IMG/VR virus record: IMGVR_UViG_3300037468_000183
Coordinates: 1-64,000 of that record
Origin: a virus
Direction: 5' to 3' (one strand)
Length of the DNA: 64,000 bases
In this document: positions 1 to 9,348 of the stretch, in pieces
How positions within the stretch are numbered: position 1 is the stretch's first letter
Layout: the number at the start of each line of letters is the position of its first letter
Notes under the pieces: model-generated
Database searches by the model: none
Told to the model about the DNA's origin: nothing
The model's input: only the letters and a program-made list of their open reading frames with translations
Position numbers and translations under genes: made by a program

Positions 1-42
1 GAAGGACACACGCGTACGCGAAATTGAGCTTTAGGGGTTGAC

Positions 43-525
43 GTGAGGGGACGCAAACCAAAACCGACGGCTGAGAAAATCCTGGCTGGCAATCCGGGAG
101 GACGGCCGTTGAATGAGCACGAAGCGCAGCCGGAAGTCCGGATGCCGCGCTGCCCGGAGCACCTGGGCGACGAAGCGCGCAAAGAATGGAAGCGCATGGC
201 GCGCCAATTGTTCGACGCGGGCCTGCTGACCAGCATCGACCGGGCCGCGCTGGCGGCTTATTGCGTCTGCTACGGGCGCTGGGCCGAGGCGGAAATCCTC
301 GTCAAGGAAAAGGGCACCATCGTCAAGACCACCAACGGCAACATCGTGCAGAATCCGTATCTGGCAATCGCCAATCGTGCGATGGATGACATGCGCAAAT
401 ACCTGATCGAATTTGGCATGACGCCATCGAGCCGCAGCCGAGTCAAGGCCGTTGACATGGACGGCGGCGACGACCTGGCGAGTTTGCTATTTTTTGAGAG
501 CAGCGTGGCGCTGAGCAATGGCTGA
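43..525 (+). CDS. terS: Phage terminase small subunit, P27 family
   Basis: The 160-residue product matches the P27 small-terminase family: a basic GRKPKPT-type N-terminus with a GNPGGRP motif, then a helical core (EARKEWKRMARQL, TSIDRAALAAYC) and the NPYLAIANRAMDDM segment near the C-terminus. These proteins recognise the packaging site and load the large subunit. The GTG start is preceded by AGGGG. The stop overlaps the start of the large terminase by 8 bp, so the pair is probably translationally coupled. Only 42 bases lie upstream, so the real promoter and possibly other genes are outside the window. Confidence 0.92.
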   Translation: MRGRKPKPTAEKILAGNPGGRPLNEHEAQPEVRMPRCPEHLGDEARKEWKRMARQLFDAGLLTSIDRAALAAYCVCYGRWAEAEILVKEKGTIVKTTNGNIVQNPYLAIANRAMDDMRKYLIEFGMTPSSRSRVKAVDMDGGDDLASLLFFESSVALSNG

Positions 526-2065
526 GAGCTTCGTTTTCGACGAACGCGCCGCCGACAAAGCCGTGCGTTTCTTCGAGAAAATCCTGGTGCATACCAAAGG
601 CGAATGGTCGGGCCACGGCTTCACGCTGATGGACTGGCAACGCGACGGCATCATTCGCCCGCTGTTCGGCTGGAAGCGCGCCGATGGCAAGCGCCGCTAT
701 CGCACGGCCTACATCGAGATTCCGCGCAAAAACGGCAAAACCACATTGGCGGCGGGCATCGCGTTGTATCTACTGTTTGCCGACGAGGAGCCGGGGGCGG
801 AGGTCTACTCGGCGGCCAGCGACCGCGACCAAGCGGCCATCTGTTTCGAGCAGGCGAAAGGCATGGTCGAAGACTCGCCGCTGCGCAAGTTTGCCGATGT
901 CTGGAAACGCGCGATTGTGGTGCCGAAGACCAGATCGTCGTACAAGGTGCTGTCAGCGGATGCCTTCACCAAACACGGCCTGAACGCTTCGGGGGTGGTC
1001 TTTGACGAGCTACACGCGCAACCAACGCGCGAGCTATGGGACGTGCTGACCACGGCGACGGGGGCACGCCGGCAACCGCTGGTCGTCGCCATCACTACGG
1101 CGGGCTATGATCGCACGTCGATTTGTTGGGAGCAGCACGTGTACGCGCAACAGGTGCTCTCCGGTGTCATCGAGGATCCGGCCTTTTTCGCCTACGTGTC
1201 AGCCGCCGAGGAAAGCGCCGACTGGACTGATCCGGCCGTGTGGCACAAGGCCAATCCAGCGTTGGGACAGACTATCAAGCTCGACTATCTCACGACGGAG
1301 TGCGAGCGGGCTAAACAGGTGCCCGCGTACCAGAACACGTTTCGGCGCTTGCATCTGAACCAATGGACGCTGCAAGACACGCGCTGGCTGGATTTGGGCG
1401 CTTGGGATGCCTGCGGCCTGCCGGTCGATCTGGCTGAGTTGGCGGGACGCACCTGCTACGGCGGGCTCGACTTGGCGAGCACGACCGACCTGGCGGCCTT
1501 CGTGCTGGTCTTCCCGCCGAGCGAGGAAGGCGAGCCGTATCAGGTGTTGCCGGTATTCTGGTGTCCGGAAGAAAACATCCTCGAACGGGCACGCCGGGAT
1601 CGTGTGCCTTACGATGCCTGGGCGCGTGATGGCTTCTTGCGTGCCACGCCGGGCAACGTCATCGACTACGCCACGATCTGCGCCGACATTCAGGCGCTAG
1701 GCGCGCAATTCAATATCCAAGAGATCGCTTTCGACCGCTGGGGCGCGGCGCAGATGAGTCAGCAGCTTGACGGGGCGGGTTTTACCATGATCCCGTTCGG
1801 CCAGGGGTTCGCTTCGCTGAGCGCGCCGACGAAAGAACTACTTCGCCTGGTGCTCGACAAGAGCCTGGCGCACGGTGGGCATCCGGTACTGCGTTGGATG
1901 GCCGACAATGCCGCGGCGCGTCAAGACCCGGCTGGCAATATCAAGCTAGACAAGGCCAAATCGACGGGCCGCATCGACGGCCTGATCGCGCTGATTATGG
2001 GCCTGGATCGGGCGACGCGGCGCGCCGTCTCGGTCTACGAATCACGCGGCGTGCTGGTGCTGTGA
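518..2065 (+). CDS. terL: Phage terminase large subunit (Terminase_1, HK97-like)
   Basis: 515 residues, a normal length for this family. The ATPase half shows a Walker A variant IPRKNGKTT near residue 68 and a Walker B GVVFDELHA near residue 160. The nuclease half shows the acidic GGLDLASTTD near residue 314, IAFDRWGA near residue 401 and RIDGLIALIMG near the C-terminus. It packages DNA into proheads and cuts concatemers. It follows its small subunit directly and is followed by portal, protease and capsid genes, the standard HK97 order. A second, dissimilar large terminase lies at the far right of the window. Confidence 0.95.
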   Translation: MAESFVFDERAADKAVRFFEKILVHTKGEWSGHGFTLMDWQRDGIIRPLFGWKRADGKRRYRTAYIEIPRKNGKTTLAAGIALYLLFADEEPGAEVYSAASDRDQAAICFEQAKGMVEDSPLRKFADVWKRAIVVPKTRSSYKVLSADAFTKHGLNASGVVFDELHAQPTRELWDVLTTATGARRQPLVVAITTAGYDRTSICWEQHVYAQQVLSGVIEDPAFFAYVSAAEESADWTDPAVWHKANPALGQTIKLDYLTTECERAKQVPAYQNTFRRLHLNQWTLQDTRWLDLGAWDACGLPVDLAELAGRTCYGGLDLASTTDLAAFVLVFPPSEEGEPYQVLPVFWCPEENILERARRDRVPYDAWARDGFLRATPGNVIDYATICADIQALGAQFNIQEIAFDRWGAAQMSQQLDGAGFTMIPFGQGFASLSAPTKELLRLVLDKSLAHGGHPVLRWMADNAAARQDPAGNIKLDKAKSTGRIDGLIALIMGLDRATRRAVSVYESRGVLVL

Positions 2066-2259
2066 TGATAGGTCAAGATCATTTCCTGCTTGGTTGGCTG
2101 TGCCCCTGGTGTGGACGCGTTTGGTCACCGAAGATCGAAGAATGCAAGTACTGTCGGCGCGACGATCCAGCCGTGCCATATCAAGACATGCCGGCAGCGT
2201 GCGCGCCAAGCGAGACGGCCATGCTGGACTATCCGGGGGTGCAGGTTGAAACGCGTTAG
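2065..2259 (+). CDS. Small zinc-ribbon-like protein
   Basis: A 64-residue product starting at an ATG that overlaps the last base of the terminase gene. Two CxxC pairs (CPWCGRVW near residue 14 and CKYCRR near residue 28) suggest one zinc ribbon, followed by an acidic, proline-containing tail. I do not recognise the family. Its position between terminase and portal suggests a late-expressed accessory protein, but nothing shows the function. Confidence 0.6.
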   Translation: MIGQDHFLLGWLCPWCGRVWSPKIEECKYCRRDDPAVPYQDMPAACAPSETAMLDYPGVQVETR

Positions 2260-2398
2260 CCTGGCTGATATCGCGGCGGTGCTCGGTACGCTTATGCTGG
2301 CGGTGGGTTTGGGGCTGTACGATTGGCGATTGGTATTGATCCTGTTCGGGGCGATTTTGTGCGGCGGCGGAGTGTGGGCGGCCACACGGGAGCATTAG
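2246..2398 (+). CDS. Small hydrophobic membrane protein
   Basis: A 50-residue product from a TTG start with GGGGGTGCAGG just upstream, overlapping the preceding gene by 14 bp. Most of the protein is one or two hydrophobic stretches (AAVLGTLMLAVGLGL and LVLILFGAILCGGG) around a short charged turn, so a membrane hairpin is likely. No family recognised. Confidence 0.5.
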   Translation: MKRVSLADIAAVLGTLMLAVGLGLYDWRLVLILFGAILCGGGVWAATREH

Positions 2399-2415
2399 CG
2401 CATGGCGGTGCCGGT

Positions 2416-3279
2416 ATGAGCGTGACCTTGCTCCTGGGTGATTGCACGAAGCTCATGGCCGACATTCCGAGCGCGTCCGTGGATGGCCTTATCACTGATC
2501 CACCATATCCCGAAATCTCGCGCGACTACGGCCGCATGACTGAGGCGGCCTGGTGGGACATGATGATGGTGGTTTGCGCCGAGACGCGGCGCATCCTGAA
2601 GCCTACGGGCAGCGCGGTGTTCATCCTGCAACCGAACAGCCGCAAGGTTGGCTCAATGCGGGGCTGGCTGTGGGAGTTCATGGCCTGGGTGTGTCGCGAG
2701 TGGAACATGGTGCAAGACGTGTGGTGGTGGAATATCGCGGCGCTTCCTGTGGGCGGAGCCACAAACGGAGATTTGACGCGCGCAAGTATCAAGGCGTGCG
2801 TTTGGGCCGGCTCCGACAACTGTTATAGGTATCAGGAGCGTATTTTATTGCCAGAAGCGGATAGGACTCAAAATCGCAATTCTAGCAGAGAGAAAAGGCT
2901 AGGCGGTGAAAACATCCTGCGCACTGCATCCGGGCAAACCGTTCGCGTCTCGAAGATCGGAGATGCGGCGATACGAAGGGGCGGGGTTACGCCTTACAAC
3001 TGTCTTCCAGTGGGCACGAACAGCATAAACGGCAATAGCGGTCACGGCGCAGGCACACCGCTCGAACTGGCGAAGTGGTGGACGCGCTACATCGTGCCAC
3101 CGGGCGGGGTGGTCTGCGATCCATTCATGGGCAGCGGCACGATGGGCTTGGCGGCGCTGGCCTACGGGTGCGACTTCATCGGCATGGAGAAGGAAGATCG
3201 ACCGGGCTACTACCCGACTGCGACGGCACGACTCGCAGACGCGCAAGAGCAGCCACGGCTTGAGGCGGTGCCAGCATGA
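2416..3279 (+). CDS. DNA methyltransferase (N4/N6 amino-type)
   Basis: 287 residues beginning LLLGDCTKLM. Catalytic motif IV is DPPY (residue ~31), and motif I comes late as CDPFMGSGTMGLAAL near residue 237, so the motif order is IV then I, as in beta-type amino methyltransferases. It should methylate adenine N6 or cytosine N4 in DNA. I chose the ATG at 2416 because the catalytic domain begins there; the reading frame extends upstream without family-like sequence. The stretch 2760-2960, where the target-recognition region would be, is clearly more AT-rich than its flanks, suggesting exchange. No restriction gene is adjacent. Confidence 0.88.
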   Translation: MSVTLLLGDCTKLMADIPSASVDGLITDPPYPEISRDYGRMTEAAWWDMMMVVCAETRRILKPTGSAVFILQPNSRKVGSMRGWLWEFMAWVCREWNMVQDVWWWNIAALPVGGATNGDLTRASIKACVWAGSDNCYRYQERILLPEADRTQNRNSSREKRLGGENILRTASGQTVRVSKIGDAAIRRGGVTPYNCLPVGTNSINGNSGHGAGTPLELAKWWTRYIVPPGGVVCDPFMGSGTMGLAALAYGCDFIGMEKEDRPGYYPTATARLADAQEQPRLEAVPA

Positions 3280-3295
3280 CGACAAGGATTAGCGC

Positions 3296-4645
3296 ATGGG
3301 CCTATTAGCGGACTTGCTGCGACCGGAGCGGCGCTTCCAGAGCATAGCCGATATCGACGCGCTTTTTGAGCGTGGCCCAACGACGTTGTCCAGTACGGGC
3401 TTACCGATTGGCCCGACGACGGCGCTGTCCAGTCCGGTCGTGTATGCCTGCGTCAACGTGCTGGCGCAGACGATTGCGGCGCTACCATTGCTGGTCTATC
3501 GCCGTTTGCCGGATGGCGGCAAGGAACGCGCGCCGTATCATCCGCTGTATGACCTGATGCACACCGCGCCTAACCCGGAGATGACCGCCTACGAGTTTCG
3601 CTCGTGTCTGGTGGGCCATCAAGCCTTGTGGGGCAATGCCTACGCCGAGATTCAGCGCAGTGACGCCAAGATTCTTGCACTGTGGCCGTTGCGCCCGGAT
3701 CGCATGACCGTGCAGCGCAACGAAGCGAGTGAGTTGGAGTACAGCTATCGGCTGCCGGACGGAAGATTAAAGTTGTTCCCCTTTGCCAATATCATGCACT
3801 GGCGGGCGTTGTCATCGAATGGCATCCTGGGCTACTCGCCGATTCAAATGGCGGCTGAGGCGGTGGGTCTCGACCTGGCGGCGCGTCAGTACGGGGCCAG
3901 ATTCTACGGCAACGACTCGCGGCCCGGTGGTGTACTCAAGAGCTCCGGCAAGCTGAGCGACGCCGGGGCCAAGCGCCTGAAAGATTCTTGGGAGTCTGCG
4001 CATCAGGGCTTGTCGAATAGCCAGCGCGTGGCCGTGCTGGAAGACGGTGTCGAGTGGCAACAAATCGGCATCCCGCCTGAGCAAGCGCAATTTTTGGAGA
4101 GCCGCAAATATCAGCGTTCCGAGATTGCCGCGCTGTACCGGGTGCCATTGCATATGGTAAATGACTTAGAGCGTGCAACTTTTTCTAACATCGAACATCA
4201 ATCATTGGAGTTCGTCAAATTTACGCTGTATCCGTGGTTAGTGCAGATCGAACAGGCCATTCAACGCGATTTATTCAGGATTTCTGCCGGAAAACGCACA
4301 CATTTTGGCGAGCATTTGGTAGATGGTTTGCTGCGCGGCGATATCCAGAGTCGTTATACGGCATACCAGATTGCGCGGCTGAACGGCTGGATGAACGCTA
4401 ATGAGATTCGCGAGCTCGAGAACATGAATCCAATTGACGATGCCGCAGGCAAACAATACTGGATGCCTGCCAATATGACGGTGGCGGGCGAGCCACGTCC
4501 GCAGGCTGCGCCGTTGCCGCAGGCGGAGCCGGAAGCCGAGCCGGAGGATGATGCCGACGAAGCGCCGGAGGACGGCGAAAGTTCCGACGAAGCGCAGAAT
4601 GCGGATAGATTCGCGCTAGTTCGAGACAAGGATAAATCGCAGTGA
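3296..4645 (+). CDS. Phage portal protein, HK97 family
   Basis: 449 residues with the family landmarks: SPVVYACVNVLAQTIAALPL near residue 46, the LYDLMHTAPNPEMT segment, ALWPLRPDRM, and the LHMVNDLERATFSNIEHQ stretch near residue 283. Portal forms the dodecameric vertex through which DNA enters and leaves the head. The last 45 residues are strongly acidic, rich in E, D and P, after an alanine-proline linker. The stop overlaps the GTG start of the next gene by 4 bp (GTGA). Confidence 0.95.
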   Translation: MGLLADLLRPERRFQSIADIDALFERGPTTLSSTGLPIGPTTALSSPVVYACVNVLAQTIAALPLLVYRRLPDGGKERAPYHPLYDLMHTAPNPEMTAYEFRSCLVGHQALWGNAYAEIQRSDAKILALWPLRPDRMTVQRNEASELEYSYRLPDGRLKLFPFANIMHWRALSSNGILGYSPIQMAAEAVGLDLAARQYGARFYGNDSRPGGVLKSSGKLSDAGAKRLKDSWESAHQGLSNSQRVAVLEDGVEWQQIGIPPEQAQFLESRKYQRSEIAALYRVPLHMVNDLERATFSNIEHQSLEFVKFTLYPWLVQIEQAIQRDLFRISAGKRTHFGEHLVDGLLRGDIQSRYTAYQIARLNGWMNANEIRELENMNPIDDAAGKQYWMPANMTVAGEPRPQAAPLPQAEPEAEPEDDADEAPEDGESSDEAQNADRFALVRDKDKSQ

Positions 4646-6147
4646 CGCGCAGTGTGTTGGTCATCGGCCCGCCCTTATCGGGAAAATCTACCTGGGTTAA
4701 AGAACATGCCCAGGCCGGGGATTTGATTTGGGATTTCGATCTCGTGCATTCGGCCTTGTCGTTGCAGGACTCGCACCAACACATCGACAGTATTAAGCCG
4801 TATGTATTCGTCGTCCGAGATGCGATTTTCAAGCGGCTGAGAGAGCCAGGAATCGCTAACGCCTGGATTATTAGCTCGTCTCCTGAGAAAAGCCGGGTGC
4901 AGGAGCAGATTGACCAATTGGACGCGCAGGTGATGCCGCTCCTAGCTACACCGGAGGAAGCGCATCGCCGGGCGGACAAAACCGAACGACCAGCAGCTTG
5001 GCACGGCTACATCGATAATTGGTTTGCAAAAAATGACTGGACAGCGGACGATTTTCATGGGCGTTTGTTCGAGGAGCAAAAACGGACGCTATCCGGGACA
5101 CCGCAGATTTTGCAAGTACCGATGAAGCCGAGCCGGAAGGAGAACCAGATGCCGTGGGTGATTAATCTTCACGAGGATGGCCCGGACAAAGGCCGTTTCT
5201 GCGTGCACAAGGAAAACGCCGATGGCAGCGCGGGGGAAGCCATCGCCTGCCATGACACCGAGAAGCAGGCGAAGGCGCATCAGGCCGCTTTGTATGCCAA
5301 CGAGCCGGAGGCGAATGCCAAGCCGAGCCGACCAGCGCGTCCGCTGCGCGACGATGGCAGCGAGCGCCGCACTCTGCTCGTGGAAGACATTACGCTGCGC
5401 ACCGACGAACAAACCGGCGCGCCGTTGGTCGAGGGCTATTCGTCGGTATTCAACAGCCTGAGCGAAGTCCTGTTCGAATGGGATAACGGCCGCTTCCGCG
5501 AGCAGGTTGCGTCTGGTGCGTTCACGAAATCGCTGCGCGAGCAGAACGTGCCGCTGTTGGTAGAGCACGCCAATCTGCCATTGGCGACTACCGGATCGGG
5601 CACACTGAAGCTGACAGAGGACAGTCACGGCTTGCGCTTCTCCTCGTCGCTCGACATGAGCGACCCGGACGTGCAGCGCCTCGTGCCCAAGATGCGCCGC
5701 GGCGATCTAAACAAATGCTCGTTCGGCTTCATCCCGATTCGGGAGTCCTGGGACGAAAAGACCAAGCCGCGCACACGCACGCTGCACGAGGTGCGCTTGC
5801 TGGACGTGTCGATTGTCGGACGGCCCGCTTATCCCGCGACCGAGGCGAAGGTGCGCAAGGCGCTCTTGGATGAGGGCTTGGATGCCGAGAGCATCACCGA
5901 TGTACTGGTGCGCGTGCGGCAAGGATTGCCGCTTGAAGACAACGACGTTGACCTGTTGCGGTTGCTCGTGCGGACGTGCAGCCAGCAACTTGCCGAGATA
6001 GCCACTGCGCCGGAAGTCGCGCCGCTCCTAGCTGAGCACCCGACCGAAAGCCCACAGCCGGCTCCGCTGCCAAGCGCGCCGAGTCCTGAGACTCACTCGC
6101 TGGCCTGGTACAGGACACGACTCATAAAACTGGAAGGTGTAATATGA
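4642..6147 (+). CDS. P-loop kinase-like domain fused to HK97 prohead protease
   Basis: One 501-residue reading frame with three parts. Residues 1-169 form a P-loop NTPase with Walker A GPPLSGKST at 9-17. Residues ~172-220 resemble the small DUF2188-type domain (INLHEDGPDKGRFCV). Residues ~235-405 are a U35/HK97 prohead protease, with candidate catalytic His in LVEHANL (near 312) and Ser in KCSFGF (near 360). The protease cleaves capsid scaffold during head maturation. A strong internal Shine-Dalgarno and in-frame ATG at 5137-5151 could start a separate 332-residue protease. The C-terminal ~95 residues are a helical and proline-rich extension. Confidence 0.88.
   Translation: MTRSVLVIGPPLSGKSTWVKEHAQAGDLIWDFDLVHSALSLQDSHQHIDSIKPYVFVVRDAIFKRLREPGIANAWIISSSPEKSRVQEQIDQLDAQVMPLLATPEEAHRRADKTERPAAWHGYIDNWFAKNDWTADDFHGRLFEEQKRTLSGTPQILQVPMKPSRKENQMPWVINLHEDGPDKGRFCVHKENADGSAGEAIACHDTEKQAKAHQAALYANEPEANAKPSRPARPLRDDGSERRTLLVEDITLRTDEQTGAPLVEGYSSVFNSLSEVLFEWDNGRFREQVASGAFTKSLREQNVPLLVEHANLPLATTGSGTLKLTEDSHGLRFSSSLDMSDPDVQRLVPKMRRGDLNKCSFGFIPIRESWDEKTKPRTRTLHEVRLLDVSIVGRPAYPATEAKVRKALLDEGLDAESITDVLVRVRQGLPLEDNDVDLLRLLVRTCSQQLAEIATAPEVAPLLAEHPTESPQPAPLPSAPSPETHSLAWYRTRLIKLEGVI
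5137..5151 (+). promoter_or_regulatory. Internal ribosome binding site and in-frame ATG for the protease
   Basis: AAGGAG at 5137-5142 sits 6 nt ahead of ATG at 5149-5151, which is in frame with the long gene (codon 170). It lies at the boundary between the kinase-like and protease parts, where a separate protease gene would begin. Confidence 0.55.
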
Positions 6148-7451
6148 CCCTGGAAGAAATGCGGGCAAAACGCTTGGAATTGGCGCGGAGTGCGCGGGCC
6201 ATTCTGGCGGTCTGTGAAGACGAAAAGCGCGAACAGACGCGCGAAGAAGAACGCATCCTGAAGGACTTCATCGAGCGCGGCGAAGCGATGGCTGCGCTTA
6301 TCGAGAAAGAGGCGCGCGTGCAGGCGTTGGAGGAGATGACCGAACGCTCCCACGCCGAGCCGACCAAACCGGACGTGAGCGAGGAAGACAATCGCCAGGC
6401 GCAGGGTTCACCCCGGCGCTTCCGTTCCTTCGGCGAGCAGATGCAGGCGGTGATTCGGGCCAGCCAGCCGGGCGGGGGTGTCGATCCCCGACTGTTGACG
6501 CGTGCCGTGATGGGCATGGGGGAAGGGACGCCTTCGGACGGCGGCTTCCTGGTGCAGACCGACTTCGCGGCCGAACTGCTGAAGCGGACTTACGAGACCG
6601 GCCAGGTTGCCAGTCGTTGCCGGCGCATCGGTATCAGCGCCAACGCCAACGGGCTGAAAATCCCGGCCATCGACGAGACCAGCCGCGCGGACGGTTCCCG
6701 CTGGGGCGGCGTGCGCGCCTACTGGACGGCTGAGGCGGGCGACAAGTCGAACGCCACACCGTCCTTCCGCCAACTCGAGCTGAACCTGAAGAAGCTGACG
6801 GGCTTGGCTTACGCGACCGACGAACTGTTGGCGGACGCCAGCGCCCTGGAGAACGTGCTGATGCAGGCGTTCTCGGAGGAGTTCGGTTTCAAACTGGACG
6901 ACTCGATTATCAATGGCGACGGTGCAGGCAAGCCGCTGGGCGTGCTGGTTTCCCCGGCGCTAGTCAGCGTCACGAAAGAAGTGGGCCAGCCCGCGGCGAC
7001 ATTGCAGCCGGAGAACCTCATCAAGATGTGGTCGCGCTGCTATGCGCGCTCGCGCTTGAATGCGGTCTGGTTCGTCAACCAGGACATCGAGCCGCAACTG
7101 TTCACGATGGGTATCCAGGTCGGCACGGGCGGCGGCACGGTCTACATGCCACCGGGCGGCCTGAGCGGGCAACCCTACGGCACGTTGTTTGGGCGGCCCG
7201 TGATCCCCATCGAGCAATGCGCGACGCTCGGCACGAAGGGCGACATTCTGCTGGCGGATATGAGCCAGTACATCCTGATCGACAAGGGCGGCATGCAGAG
7301 CGCCTCCTCGATCCACGTGCGCTTCACCAACGATGAGAGCGTGTTCCGCTTCGTCTACCGCGTGGACGGTCTACCGATCTGGCAGTCGCCGCTCACGCCG
7401 TACAAGGGCAGCGCGAACACGCAAAGTCCGTTTGTGGCCATGTGGGGATAA
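6144..7451 (+). CDS. Major capsid protein, HK97 fold
   Basis: 435 residues. The first ~110 are a charged coiled coil (delta/scaffold domain, e.g. EDEKREQTREEERILKDF) expected to be removed by the protease encoded upstream. The fold proper begins near GTPSDGGFLVQTDFA. Later landmarks are FRQLELNLKKLTGLAYATDELL, DDSIINGDGAGKPLGVL and the C-terminal DESVFRFVYRVDG. Hundreds of copies form the icosahedral shell. The ATG overlaps the protease stop by 4 bp. It is followed after 10 bp by an AGGAGG site for the first decoration-like gene. Confidence 0.95.
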   Translation: MTLEEMRAKRLELARSARAILAVCEDEKREQTREEERILKDFIERGEAMAALIEKEARVQALEEMTERSHAEPTKPDVSEEDNRQAQGSPRRFRSFGEQMQAVIRASQPGGGVDPRLLTRAVMGMGEGTPSDGGFLVQTDFAAELLKRTYETGQVASRCRRIGISANANGLKIPAIDETSRADGSRWGGVRAYWTAEAGDKSNATPSFRQLELNLKKLTGLAYATDELLADASALENVLMQAFSEEFGFKLDDSIINGDGAGKPLGVLVSPALVSVTKEVGQPAATLQPENLIKMWSRCYARSRLNAVWFVNQDIEPQLFTMGIQVGTGGGTVYMPPGGLSGQPYGTLFGRPVIPIEQCATLGTKGDILLADMSQYILIDKGGMQSASSIHVRFTNDESVFRFVYRVDGLPIWQSPLTPYKGSANTQSPFVAMWG

Positions 7452-7461
7452 GGAGGAAGCC

Positions 7462-7959
7462 ATGAGCAGTCCATTCTCCCTGCTGGAGAACTTGAAGCCG
7501 GTGCAGTTCATCACCCCGCGCGTGGGCAATGGCGCGTGTACGGGCGATTACGTCAGCCTGAAAAACGCGCTCAAAGCCTGGATCGTGCTGGACTTTACCG
7601 AAGGCGGTGCGGAAGCCGTATCGTTTCAGCCGGTGAAGGCGACGGCGGTCGCGCCGACCAACTCGACGGCGATCACGGCGGTGGTGCGCATCTGGAGCAA
7701 TCTGGACACAGCCACCAGCGATCTGCTTGTGGAGCGCACCGCGGCAGTACTGTATGCTGCCGATGCCGTGGCGACGAGTAAGCAAATCGTCTTCGAGATC
7801 GACCCGAATGACCTGGGTGAGTTGGCAGGTGTGCCCTACGATGTGATCTCGCTGACGGCGACCGCGCCGAATGCGGGTGACTACCTCTCTGGCACGATCT
7901 GGATTCAGCCGCGCTATGCCAGTCGGGTATTGACCTCCCCGACCGCGCTCACGGATTGA
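7462..7959 (+). CDS. Capsid-associated protein, first copy of tandem pair
   Basis: 165 residues from an ATG preceded by AAGGAGGAAGCC. It aligns along its whole length with the next product: both share GDYVSLK, KATAVAPT, RIWSNL, TSDL-VERTAAV and the identical ending RVLTSPTALTD. The sequence is beta-rich with no cysteine motifs or membrane segments. Position directly after the capsid gene suggests a head decoration or head-fibre protein; that function is inferred from location only. The gene was found by choosing the ATG with the ribosome site rather than an upstream in-frame start inside the capsid gene. Confidence 0.8.
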   Translation: MSSPFSLLENLKPVQFITPRVGNGACTGDYVSLKNALKAWIVLDFTEGGAEAVSFQPVKATAVAPTNSTAITAVVRIWSNLDTATSDLLVERTAAVLYAADAVATSKQIVFEIDPNDLGELAGVPYDVISLTATAPNAGDYLSGTIWIQPRYASRVLTSPTALTD

Positions 7960-8005
7960 CGTAAGGCGGGTCGGTGGGTGACTACCGGCCCGCAAGGAGT
8001 GAGAG

Positions 8006-8497
8006 ATGAGTTTACCTTTTGCATTGCCCGAAAACGTCAAGATCGTTGAAGGCTTGGTGCCACAGATCGGCGCAGCCGCGGCGGTGACTGGCGATTATGT
8101 CAGCTTGAAAGGTTGTCATAAAGCGTATGTCGCGATTCACTATAATCAAGGCGACGCAACTGACATCACCTGGAACGTGACGCGCGCGACGGCTGTAGCG
8201 CCCACCGGCGCGGTGGTGATGACCGAGTTGATGCGCATCTGGAGCAATCTGGCGTGCGCGACGAGCGATCTGTTCGTGGAACGCACGGCCGCGGTGAACT
8301 ACGCCAGCGGCGCGGCCCAGACGCACAAGCTCGTGATCTTCGAGGTTGACCCGGATTCGTTGACGGAAACCTTCGACTGCATCGCCGGGGCAAGCACTAC
8401 GGCCATCGCCGCAACGAGTACCGTGGCGATTACGTACTATCTGATTCCGCGCTATCCGGGGCGGGTGCTGACTTCACCGACTGCGCTCACGGACTAA
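8006..8497 (+). CDS. Capsid-associated protein, second copy of tandem pair
   Basis: 163 residues, ATG preceded by AAGGAGTGAGAG. Clear paralogue of the 7462-7959 product (same start MS-PF-L-EN-K, core RIWSNL and identical C-terminal RVLTSPTALTD). The two copies differ by more than half of their residues in the middle, so the duplication is old and both are under selection. Probably a surface decoration protein; no biochemical function can be read from the sequence. Confidence 0.8.
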   Translation: MSLPFALPENVKIVEGLVPQIGAAAAVTGDYVSLKGCHKAYVAIHYNQGDATDITWNVTRATAVAPTGAVVMTELMRIWSNLACATSDLFVERTAAVNYASGAAQTHKLVIFEVDPDSLTETFDCIAGASTTAIAATSTVAITYYLIPRYPGRVLTSPTALTD

Positions 8498-8556
8498 CAT
8501 CACTGGTCGCGCCCGGTCGGACTGGCCGGGCGCGCAACCTCAGGAGGGTTGCGACC

Positions 8557-9339
8557 ATGCTACACTCAAGATGGATCAACGGGGCACTGGCCTATTGGGA
8601 TACGCACCAGTGCCGCATCATCGACGCCATCGGTACATCGGTGGTCAAGTACAGCAATCACTTTGTGTCTGTGCCACTGGATGACACGACCCGCAACCCG
8701 TCAGAATGGCGCTGGGTTTCGGACACTGCCACGGACGCCATCACGCTGCCCATCTCGACTACCGGGGGCGTGATGCAACTGGCGACCGGGGCGGGTGGCG
8801 AGAATGAGACTTACCTGCAACTCGGCGGCGCGGCCAGCGTTACCAATGCGCCGTTCATCATCGCGGGCGCGGCGGGCGTTGCGACCAACCAGCCGCTCTA
8901 TTTCGGGATTCGCGTCAAGGCGCTGGAGCACCTGGCTGAAGGCGTGTTCGTCGGATTGGCCGGCGAAGGCGCGGCGGCGGGGAACTTCCTAACCGACGTG
9001 TCGGGCGTGATTGCCGATGATGACTTTATCGGCTTCAACATCCTGTCTGCTACGCCAGCCGCCTGGAACATCACCTGGCGCAATGCGGGGCAAGCGGTGC
9101 AGGCTGTTACCGGCGTGGCAACCAATGCCGACGACTGGCACATTTTCGAGTTCTACTACGATGGCGCGACGACCGTGACGTTCTGGGCCGATGGCGTGGC
9201 CAGCGCAACGGTGGCCACCACGACCGCGGCAACCTTCCCATTCAACGAGGAAATGGGGCCGATCCTGGCCATCAAGACGACCGCGGCTTTCCTGAAGCGG
9301 TTGCAGGTCGATTGGCTGCGGGTCATTCAGTTCAACTAG
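8557..9339 (+). CDS. Concanavalin/laminin-G-like beta-sandwich protein, first copy
   Basis: 260 residues. The alternation of short beta strands, with FGIRVKALEHLAEGVFVGLA, AWNITWRNAG and a DWHIFEFYYDGATTVTFWAD segment, is what is seen in LamG/concanavalin-type carbohydrate-binding sandwiches carried on phage heads and tails. The ATG has CAGGAGGGTTGCGACC upstream. It is paralogous to the next gene over its full length (shared MLHSRW-NG start and KRLQVDWLRV-QF end). Likely a virion-surface glycan-binding or decoration protein. Confidence 0.75.
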   Translation: MLHSRWINGALAYWDTHQCRIIDAIGTSVVKYSNHFVSVPLDDTTRNPSEWRWVSDTATDAITLPISTTGGVMQLATGAGGENETYLQLGGAASVTNAPFIIAGAAGVATNQPLYFGIRVKALEHLAEGVFVGLAGEGAAAGNFLTDVSGVIADDDFIGFNILSATPAAWNITWRNAGQAVQAVTGVATNADDWHIFEFYYDGATTVTFWADGVASATVATTTAATFPFNEEMGPILAIKTTAAFLKRLQVDWLRVIQFN

Positions 9340-9348
9340 GAGGCGGAT

